DNA from: Legionella genomosp. 1
GTDB lineage: Bacteria; Pseudomonadota; Gammaproteobacteria; Legionellales; Legionellaceae
DNA: 5,149 bases
Direction of reading: 5' to 3'
NCBI GenBank assembly: GCA_945865355.1
Contig: CAMBDN010000184.1
Span: 1 to 5,149, forward strand
Of the stretch, positions 1 to 5,149 are shown in pieces. A model generated the notes under the pieces. It saw only the letters and a program-made list of their open reading frames with translations. It made no database searches and had not been told where the DNA came from. The translations under genes were made by a program, and so were the position numbers. Position 1 is the stretch's first letter; each line of letters begins with the position of its first letter.

Positions 1-1019
1 GCGTTGAATTCCACGGAGTCCCCAACAACAGTACCTGTTCCGTGTGTTTCAATATAATCAATATCACCGGCTACTAAATTAGCTTGCTCTAACACGGCCT
101 GATGCATTGAAATTTGCGCGTCTATATTCGGCGCCGCCATGCCCATCCCACCGCCATCTTGATTCATGACAATGCTTTTGATAACCGCATGGATCTTGTT
201 ATTGTCTTTGATAGCATCACTTAAACGCTTTACAATAAGGACACCGCAACCTTCACTACGAACATAACCATCAGCTTTGGCATCAAAGCTGCTGCATTGA
301 CCAAGAGCAGATAACATGCCCGCCTTGGTAAGTCCTATAAAAACTTCAGGACAAAGATTAAGATGGACACCACCTACAATTGCCATATTACACTGCTGAT
401 TTCTTAAAGCCATTGTTGCAAGATAGAGTGCCGACAACGAAGAAGAACATGCCGTATCCACCGTAATACACGGTGCCTTTAAATTTAGAAAATATGAAAG
501 TCTTCCCGCAGCAGCGCTGTCAGCAGAACCGATATAGGTATAGGCATTAATTCTTATATTTTCTTTATAATTCAGTTGGTTATAGTCATGTACAGCGATA
601 CCACAGTAAACGCCAGCATTCGAATTCTTTAATGAATCAAGGGTTATATTGGCATGGTTTAATGCTCGAATAGAAACTTCCAAAAAAAGGCGTTGCTGTG
701 GATCCATTTGTTCTGCTTCAATAGGCGATATTTTAAAAAATGCCGCATCGAATAACTGATGGTCCTCTAAAAAACCACCCTTACGACTTACTATTTTATC
801 GTCCTTCTCTCGATCCGGATCATAATATTTATTAATATTCCAGCGGCTTTGAGGCACTTCTTTAATGGGGGTCCGTTTGTTAAGCAACAACTCATGAAAC
901 GCATCAACATCTTCGATGTCTGCGTTAATACCAGGAAATTGACAGTTCACCCCAACGATGGCAATGGGTTCATTCAGCAAATTTTTAATACTATCATCGT
1001 GCATTTCATTGTCCAGCAT
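1..1019 (-). CDS. Type I modular polyketide synthase, N-terminal ketosynthase domain (partial, 3' end outside window)
   Basis: The visible 339 complete residues are almost entirely a beta-ketoacyl synthase (KS) domain, which extends a carrier-bound acyl chain by decarboxylative Claisen condensation in the cytoplasm. After about 17 leader residues comes the KS entry motif EPIAIVG (residues 17-23). MDPQQR is at about 105-110. The active-site Cys191 lies in DTACSSSL, and the first catalytic His326 in THGTGT; the second His lies beyond the window. Departures from consensus are GDS where GDP usually follows HGTGT (residues 333-335), and NQDGGGMGMAAPN where NQDGxxNGxxAPN is usual. The ATG shares one base with the preceding stop (TGATG), and TGAGGA sits 6 nt upstream, so start choice is firm and translation is probably coupled. 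The KS looks catalytically competent. The motifs look closer to cis-AT than trans-AT KS domains by eye, but no AT domain is seen. There is no loading module or long docking helix before the KS, so its substrate should come from another protein, plausibly the carrier-condensation protein just upstream. Confidence 0.93.
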   Translation of the reverse strand, partial: MLDNEMHDDSIKNLLNEPIAIVGVNCQFPGINADIEDVDAFHELLLNKRTPIKEVPQSRWNINKYYDPDREKDDKIVSRKGGFLEDHQLFDAAFFKISPIEAEQMDPQQRLFLEVSIRALNHANITLDSLKNSNAGVYCGIAVHDYNQLNYKENIRINAYTYIGSADSAAAGRLSYFLNLKAPCITVDTACSSSLSALYLATMALRNQQCNMAIVGGVHLNLCPEVFIGLTKAGMLSALGQCSSFDAKADGYVRSEGCGVLIVKRLSDAIKDNNKIHAVIKSIVMNQDGGGMGMAAPNIDAQISMHQAVLEQANLVAGDIDYIETHGTGTVVGDSVEFN

Positions 1020-2527
1020 CAAGAGTCCTCAATTTGAAATTGCATCTTAAAAAAATCATTTACCATTTTGTTATGAAAGCCCTTTGCCATCCGACTATAA
1101 AGCTCGATAATAAAATCTGAACCCATATTGTGTATAATAATGAATACTTGCTTACGTTCATCCAGACAAATATCGGTCGTTGATTCACTCAAATTTACAT
1201 AACGACCAACGATCGAATCATTACCATAAACAATTTTGCTGGTATTGTTGATATAGGTAAGCTTGAAGCAATAAGGTCTCTTCAAAGGGGACAAAAAAGT
1301 GTTTAATAGTGTATTTTTTTCTAATAAAATGCGTGTTATTGCTCCAAAGCTCATATGCTTAAAATAGACTCTTAAGATGTCATTTATTTCTGTGGCAAAA
1401 TCCCTTGATCCAGTACTCTTGTTATTCATAAATAGAGGTAGGCCTGTAGCTAGATTAGCCACCAACTCTTTGATGCTAGCAATAGGTAGGTAACGATTGG
1501 ATAGGGTAATATAAATTAACACACTATCGATTGTGAATAACTCGGAAATCATTTGGTAATACATGAATGAGAAAATCACATCATAAGAAAAATCATTAAT
1601 ACTATTTTTCATTGCATATTGATCGATATTTTCCTTTTTAATAACAAAACAATTATAATGGAATTGTAATTTACCATTAAAAAGACGGTCCAACTTATTA
1701 TACTGATAAGGATCGATTAGCTCGAATATCGACGCGAGTTCACGTGGATTTGATGGCTCAATTAATGATGCGGCATATACCCGATTTAATGCGCAAATTT
1801 CCTCGGATTCGCTCATCTTCCTTCGCTCATAAAGACCGGCATACCGTCGAAAAATTTCTTCTTGAATAATCGTGTATGACCATCCATCTAATGCAATATG
1901 TTGAAAAGATATAATTAAGTAATATTGTTTATTTTTTCTTTGTGTATAAATATTAACCAATCTATCTGAGTGCACTCCTATGATTAACTTGGCATGATCT
2001 TTTTTAGGAAATAAAAAAGACCCTTTAAATGTAAAATCTATTTGGGTGCGGGTACGTTCAAAATAATAGTCGTCGACGATTCGGATAAGTTTGCTATTGA
2101 GCGCAAAATGATTGTTCAATGTTTCTTCAATTGCACATTTTAGCCTTGATAAATCAATGTGTTCTTTTAAGCATAGGTAATGAATGATACAACTAACATA
2201 ACCAGCATGTTCATCCTTGAGCTGATTCGAATAGACATGCCTTTGCCAATTATCTAATTTCACCATTTTTTTATGCGGGGGCTTTTCTACGGCTGGCGCT
2301 ATCAAATAGGATGAAATGTCCGCTATTCTGGTTTCACTAGAAATTTTAGAAATATCAAGCCATTCCCCCGTTGCTTCAAAAAGAAACGTTGCAAGCGCGA
2401 TGTAATCGATTGATTCAAAACCCAAGTCAACTAATTTAGCATCCATACTACCGAGATTGTTTTTTAAATACTGCTGGAAAAAACCCAATATTTCTTGGTT
2501 CACATCAACGAAATCGGAGCTCGGCAT
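1019..2527 (-). CDS. Stand-alone acyl carrier - condensation domain didomain protein
   Basis: This 502-residue protein has two parts. Residues 1-78 form a carrier domain with the phosphopantetheine Ser39 in DLGFESIDY. After a short proline/lysine linker (about 79-90), residues 91-495 form an NRPS-type condensation (C) domain. Its core motif is QHIALDG at 209-215. The usual HHxxxDG has lost its first His, but the second, catalytically important His210, together with Asp214 and Gly215, is kept. The SNRYLPI to GLPLF stretch (343-365) matches the NRxxP...NxLPL region of C domains. I cannot find a clear DFGWG latch motif near the C-terminus. C domains join a donor acyl chain to an amine or, in some cases, an alcohol; some only transfer chains. 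No adenylation domain is present, so the carrier must be loaded by another enzyme. Carrier-first order is unusual, since carriers normally follow their C domain. The gene overlaps the PKS start by one base. The upstream SD is weak (GAGATG). Family assignment is sure; the reaction is inferred. Confidence 0.88.
   Translation of the reverse strand: MPSSDFVDVNQEILGFFQQYLKNNLGSMDAKLVDLGFESIDYIALATFLFEATGEWLDISKISSETRIADISSYLIAPAVEKPPHKKMVKLDNWQRHVYSNQLKDEHAGYVSCIIHYLCLKEHIDLSRLKCAIEETLNNHFALNSKLIRIVDDYYFERTRTQIDFTFKGSFLFPKKDHAKLIIGVHSDRLVNIYTQRKNKQYYLIISFQHIALDGWSYTIIQEEIFRRYAGLYERRKMSESEEICALNRVYAASLIEPSNPRELASIFELIDPYQYNKLDRLFNGKLQFHYNCFVIKKENIDQYAMKNSINDFSYDVIFSFMYYQMISELFTIDSVLIYITLSNRYLPIASIKELVANLATGLPLFMNNKSTGSRDFATEINDILRVYFKHMSFGAITRILLEKNTLLNTFLSPLKRPYCFKLTYINNTSKIVYGNDSIVGRYVNLSESTTDICLDERKQVFIIIHNMGSDFIIELYSRMAKGFHNKMVNDFFKMQFQIEDS
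1026..1031 (-). promoter_or_regulatory. Ribosome binding site of the PKS gene
   Basis: On the minus strand TGAGGA lies 6 nt before the ATG at 1019-1017, inside the last codons of the preceding gene. It fixes the PKS start and, with the TGATG stop/start overlap, points to translational coupling. Confidence 0.7.
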
Positions 2528-2678
2528 GAGCGTTCATCTCAAAATAATACTCGCCAATAAAAAGTGTAGCCTGCATTGAGAAAAATATGATTTTGTTCAA
2601 GATGTATTCCAATCGCCACTTCAGATGGTATTTATTCATCCATTGACTGTTCACCAACAATCCAGCATTTGTTTTACT
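2528..2678 (-). other. Intergenic gap between maoC-like and carrier-condensation genes
   Basis: This is the only non-overlapping junction in the window. No RNA gene or strong terminator hairpin is seen. A weak promoter-like pair reads TTGGAA (2612-2607), 17 nt spacer, CATATT (2589-2584), each about 4/6 to consensus, which could start a secondary transcript for the two downstream genes. The frame of the maoC-like gene stays open through the whole gap after its TAG stop, and contains an ATG at 2639 followed by 44 codons to TGA at 2507-2505. Its product would resemble nothing I recognise, so I do not call it a gene. Confidence 0.4.
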
Positions 2679-3092
2679 CTATAAAAAACCCACCTTTATT
2701 TTTGCTCTAGAGACCACCCCCCCCTTACAGTTAACCATTTTCGCCCTTATCCATAATTGTTCAAATGGTTCATTAATATATTCGACCTCACCGCTGACCG
2801 TTAAAGTATCTCCCACATATACAGACGCAGTAAAGGCAATCTTATATTCTTGAGAGTAACCATTCTTACCTGGCAAATGAATCCCTACCAATTGGGAATA
2901 GAACGCTGCAGTCAACATTCCATGAATGGGCACTCCTACAAACCCTTTTTCACGTGCAAAAGCCTTGTCTGTGTGTAAAGGGCTATTATCACCACTCAAA
3001 ACAATAAAATTGTCCAACATAGCCTGAGTAATCACAACCTCAAACGATACGGATAAACCTAGATAAATATCGGTAAACTGATATGAATTCAA
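2679..3092 (-). CDS. MaoC-type hot-dog dehydratase / (R)-specific enoyl hydratase
   Basis: The 137-residue product has the single hot-dog size of PhaJ/MaoC enzymes, which add or remove water on 3-hydroxyacyl/2-enoyl thioesters. The signature is LSGDNSPLHTD (32-42), giving the catalytic pair Asp35 and His40, followed by GVPIHGML (53-60), LPGKNG (73-78) and VYVGDTL (91-97), all conserved in the family. The start is TTG, overlapping the ACP stop as TTGA (4 nt). There is no ATG between the upstream in-frame TGA and Met25, and the first 20 residues fit the family, so TTG is preferred. No good SD is seen, so translation is probably coupled to the ACP gene. Between the glyceryl-ACP genes and the chain-transfer genes, it may dehydrate glyceryl-ACP or a later 3-hydroxyacyl chain; the substrate is inferred. 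An eight-G run near the 3' end is listed separately. The gene stops with TAG, whereas its three complete neighbours use TGA. Confidence 0.9.
   Translation of the reverse strand: MNSYQFTDIYLGLSVSFEVVITQAMLDNFIVLSGDNSPLHTDKAFAREKGFVGVPIHGMLTAAFYSQLVGIHLPGKNGYSQEYKIAFTASVYVGDTLTVSGEVEYINEPFEQLWIRAKMVNCKGGVVSRAKIKVGFL
2717..2724 (-). repeat. Eight-G homopolymer tract inside the maoC-like gene
   Basis: The coding strand reads AAG GGG GGG GTG around residues Lys123-Val126, an uninterrupted run of eight G in otherwise AT-rich DNA. Gaining or losing one G would lead to an early stop within roughly 5-9 codons and remove the last hot-dog strand. Such runs can slip in replication, and are also a common place for sequencing error. 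The present length gives an intact family-length protein. Confidence 0.85.
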
Positions 3093-3334
3093 TGGATTAC
3101 TTTCTTTAAAATTAAATCAATGATTGCTCCCACATTGCTTAATTGTTGCAACTCCATCAATTCAAATTTTATTTTAAATTCCTGTTGAATCGCGCCTAGC
3201 AAATTAATGTGATTCAAGGAGTCCCAATCACCAATATCATTAGCTGTCATGCTATCGTAAATCACTAAACCACTGTCATCAAAAATGTCTCTAAAGATGC
3301 TTTGTGTTCTCTTCACCGCTTCATCTCTGGTCAT
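3089..3334 (-). CDS. Discrete acyl carrier protein, likely glyceryl-carrying partner of the FkbH protein
   Basis: This is an 81-residue free-standing carrier protein of the normal ACP length. The phosphopantetheine attachment site is Ser39 in GDWDSLNHINLL (35-46), with the acidic and hydrophobic helix II pattern of PKS/FkbJ-like ACPs. DWDSL is the form commonly seen in small ACPs paired with FkbH-type enzymes. It overlaps the end of the FkbH gene by 14 nt and has a good SD (AAAGG at 3345-3341, 6 nt before ATG). Its stop overlaps the TTG start of the maoC-like gene. The tight pairing suggests that it receives the three-carbon glyceryl group made from 1,3-bisphosphoglycerate and presents it to the dehydratase and the downstream chain-forming proteins. 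It needs a phosphopantetheinyl transferase encoded elsewhere. The ACP assignment is very secure; the cargo is inferred from its neighbour. Confidence 0.93.
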   Translation of the reverse strand: MTRDEAVKRTQSIFRDIFDDSGLVIYDSMTANDIGDWDSLNHINLLGAIQQEFKIKFELMELQQLSNVGAIIDLILKKVIH

Positions 3335-5147
3335 TTTTTACCTTTATGTAATTGTTTTTATTTGTATACCGACTCATTTGCAAACACCATACAGCAGCTA
3401 GGCTTGTTTTAGAAACATTATCAAACCCAAATTCCTCGTACAATTGAGCAACCATGGAATTTTTATCCGTTTTATAATAGTAACCAATGATTGCGTCGAT
3501 GCCCAGCTCTTGACATCGTGAAACGAAGGCATCGAACATTGCATGTTCCATCGTTCTTTTTAAAACTCTACAACTCATCAACATTAATTCAATATGGCAT
3601 TGATGGCCTTGAATCCTTCCAATCATGACTGAAACCAACCCGTTGTCGCCATAGCGATCTTCCAACCGGCCATACAACGATATATAGTCGGTTTGCTGAG
3701 CAATCCATTCAATATCAGCTAACGCATAACGTTTGCTTGTTAAATTAAACTGATTCGTCTTGTTAATTAACTGGGTAATGCGATCAATATAAACTGGCCT
3801 AAAGGGCTGGATATCTGCAACCATTGAAAGCGACTGCAGGTAATCACCGTAATCAACAAAATGTAGCTCATTATGAGCTCTCTCCACGTTTTTTTTGTAA
3901 AAATCCGCTCTATTTATATCATCACTCGAAATGGACACCGTTTCAAAGTAATAGTTCTTATCAACGTGATTGATAAAATCAATAACATCAGATCCAATAT
4001 CAGGGACGCTGACTGTCCATAGATTTTCGCTAACAATTTGCCGTTCTGCTGGATTATCATCGATAAAGATCAAGCTATCTAAACCAAGGTTCAGCTCTCC
4101 ACTTATTTTCAAGACATTGATGTGTTTTGGATCCCAGTTTACCTCAAATGCGGCAAAATCATCCTTCACTAACACCGAATCTGGGTGGGTAAAACCCTCT
4201 TCTGCATGATTGTGTTCGTTCTTAGAACATGCAGCAAGAATAATCCCTCGCTCTTTCAGCGAGTTAACATAGCTTTGAAATTCAGTATAAGCTTCTCCAA
4301 CAGCTGTTTCATTACCAATTGCGATACCATTTAATCCATTTTCACCGATCTCTCCACCCCAACAGGTATTATCCAAATCCAAGATCAGACATTTTTTTGA
4401 TTTACCAAACAATCCACCAATAATTGCAGATAGGCTTTTGGCTAAATGCGGAATAGCCTCATAACTTAAAGCATATTTACTGGAATACCACAGGTGCTTA
4501 TCAAACCAATGAGCTAAGCCCAGGTCTGCTGCAATGTAATTAATATCATTCAAATACAAATTTGCTCTATTGCGCGCTTCATCAGCAAAAAAAGTATTCA
4601 ACCGATGAATATAATTAAGGGCCCCCCGATTATCATAACCATCTAGATTACCCAATAATCTATATTGTGGGAACTCAAAGTTGTTCTGAATAATGGCGCT
4701 GTGATAATTAGTTAAAGAAGACCATATTTTTTTATATTTATCCACTTCATACTGAAAAATACGATCAACATCTTCCAGCGAATCACTCATTAATGGGTAA
4801 GATATAATATTCTTATTGGACGTGTGAATATAAATAATATCAGGCTTAAAGGCTCTAAGTGCGGTATTTTCAAAAACTGCTTCCTCATAGTATCTGTTAT
4901 ATTCTGATTCATAAAACGCGGGCTTAATACCTATATCTAAAAGAAATAATTCTAAAATATTTCTAATTTCCGACGTTGTTGAACCACCTAAGATAGCAAT
5001 ATTTTTTGGAATAAAATTTTCATTAACGAGCAATGCTTTTTTTATCGAATGTTTTTTCCTTAGAATCAAACTTGCATTGATAGGATAATCCAACAACCTA
5101 TGCTCACGAGCTGGAGATGAATGGAGATCATTTTTTTTCAAGAACAT
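3321..5147 (-). CDS. FkbH-type HAD-family glyceryltransferase/phosphatase (start at window edge)
   Basis: FkbH-family enzymes (HAD subfamily IIIC) divert 1,3-bisphosphoglycerate into polyketide assembly by dephosphorylating it and moving the glyceryl group onto an ACP. The 608 residues visible match the long family form, as opposed to the roughly 360-residue short form. The N-terminal SGNH-like region holds ILGGSTTSEI (52-61) and the family stretch IIQNNFEFP (152-160). HAD motif I is DLDNTCWGG (257-265) with Asp257 and Asp259, motif II is CSKN (307-310), and motif IV is FIDDNP (361-366). The GNAT-like C-terminal part has INKTNQFNLT (461-470), DRYGDNGLV (497-505) and SCRVLKRTMEHAM (525-537). 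All catalytic HAD residues are present. Cys262 and Cys307 are candidates for a thioester intermediate. The ATG is only 2 nt from the window end, so its SD cannot be seen and the true start may lie further upstream. The overlapping ACP gene is the natural acceptor. Methoxymalonyl-ACP synthesis is an alternative role, but its methyltransferase and dehydrogenase genes are not in view. Confidence 0.93.
   Translation of the reverse strand: MFLKKNDLHSSPAREHRLLDYPINASLILRKKHSIKKALLVNENFIPKNIAILGGSTTSEIRNILELFLLDIGIKPAFYESEYNRYYEEAVFENTALRAFKPDIIYIHTSNKNIISYPLMSDSLEDVDRIFQYEVDKYKKIWSSLTNYHSAIIQNNFEFPQYRLLGNLDGYDNRGALNYIHRLNTFFADEARNRANLYLNDINYIAADLGLAHWFDKHLWYSSKYALSYEAIPHLAKSLSAIIGGLFGKSKKCLILDLDNTCWGGEIGENGLNGIAIGNETAVGEAYTEFQSYVNSLKERGIILAACSKNEHNHAEEGFTHPDSVLVKDDFAAFEVNWDPKHINVLKISGELNLGLDSLIFIDDNPAERQIVSENLWTVSVPDIGSDVIDFINHVDKNYYFETVSISSDDINRADFYKKNVERAHNELHFVDYGDYLQSLSMVADIQPFRPVYIDRITQLINKTNQFNLTSKRYALADIEWIAQQTDYISLYGRLEDRYGDNGLVSVMIGRIQGHQCHIELMLMSCRVLKRTMEHAMFDAFVSRCQELGIDAIIGYYYKTDKNSMVAQLYEEFGFDNVSKTSLAAVWCLQMSRYTNKNNYIKVKNDQR
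3341..3345 (-). promoter_or_regulatory. Ribosome binding site of the ACP gene
   Basis: AAAGG lies 6 nt before the ATG at 3334-3332, within the last codons of the FkbH gene. It supports the chosen ACP start despite the 14-nt overlap. Confidence 0.65.
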
Positions 5148-5149
5148 AC

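Noticed and set aside
849..1037. Plus-strand open frame of 62 codons
   Set aside because: It lies antisense to the KS N-terminus, which has unmistakable conserved motifs; its translation resembles no family and is a shadow.
2584..2612. Promoter-like TTGGAA-17-CATATT in the gap
   Set aside because: Each hexamer matches only about 4/6, which is common by chance in AT-rich DNA; kept as a note in the gap entry, not as a feature.
2651..2675. Possible hairpin (TGTT-GGTG-AACA) after the maoC-like gene as a terminator
   Set aside because: A four-base AT-rich stem with no following U-tract in the transcript; too weak for a terminator.
3865..3879. 15-bp inverted repeat AGCTCAT-T-ATGAGCT
   Set aside because: It lies within conserved-length FkbH coding sequence, has a one-base centre and no T-run or promoter nearby; most likely chance.
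3970..4209. Plus-strand open frame of 79 codons
   Set aside because: It is antisense to the HAD core of the FkbH gene, whose motifs II and IV lie here; there is no recognisable protein or SD.
1..5149. CRISPR array, tRNA/rRNA, insertion sequence or attachment site
   Set aside because: No spaced direct repeats, structured RNA signatures, transposase coding or terminal inverted repeats were seen; nearly all of the window is biosynthetic coding sequence.

Overview
The window is a compact piece of a modular polyketide-type biosynthetic locus. All five genes lie on the minus strand, so transcription runs from high to low coordinates. The DNA is AT-rich, genes are packed with 1-14 nt overlaps, and Shine-Dalgarno sites of AAAGG/TGAGGA type are visible, so it is bacterial. 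Base composition and protein style would fit an AT-rich Gram-negative, perhaps a gammaproteobacterium such as a Legionella-like lineage or a symbiont. That is a guess; nothing here fixes the taxon.

Layout in transcription order. (1) 5147-3321: long FkbH-type protein (HAD phosphatase/glyceryltransferase core, N-terminal SGNH-like region, C-terminal GNAT-like region), whose start touches the window edge. (2) 3334-3089: free-standing acyl carrier protein with a DSL phosphopantetheine site. (3) 3092-2679: MaoC-type hot-dog dehydratase/hydratase with a TTG start and an eight-G tract near its 3' end. (4) A 151-bp gap, 2678-2528, the only real intergenic space. (5) 2527-1019: unusual two-domain protein with an N-terminal carrier domain followed by an NRPS-type condensation domain carrying QHxxxDG instead of HHxxxDG. 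(6) 1019-1: start of a type I polyketide synthase that opens directly with a ketosynthase domain and runs out of the window.

Proposed teamwork (inference from known families): the FkbH protein takes 1,3-bisphosphoglycerate, removes phosphate and places a D-glyceryl unit on the discrete ACP. The MaoC protein could then dehydrate glyceryl-ACP (the 3-OH is beta to the thioester), giving a pyruvyl-type unit, or it could act on a later 3-hydroxyacyl intermediate. The carrier-condensation protein could pass or join this three-carbon unit to another chain, by thioester, ester or amide chemistry, before the ketosynthase of the next protein elongates it. No adenylation, acyltransferase, ketoreductase or thioesterase domain is visible in this window.

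The part least like textbook systems is the stand-alone carrier-condensation protein between an FkbH/ACP/MaoC starter cassette and a PKS that has no loading domain of its own.
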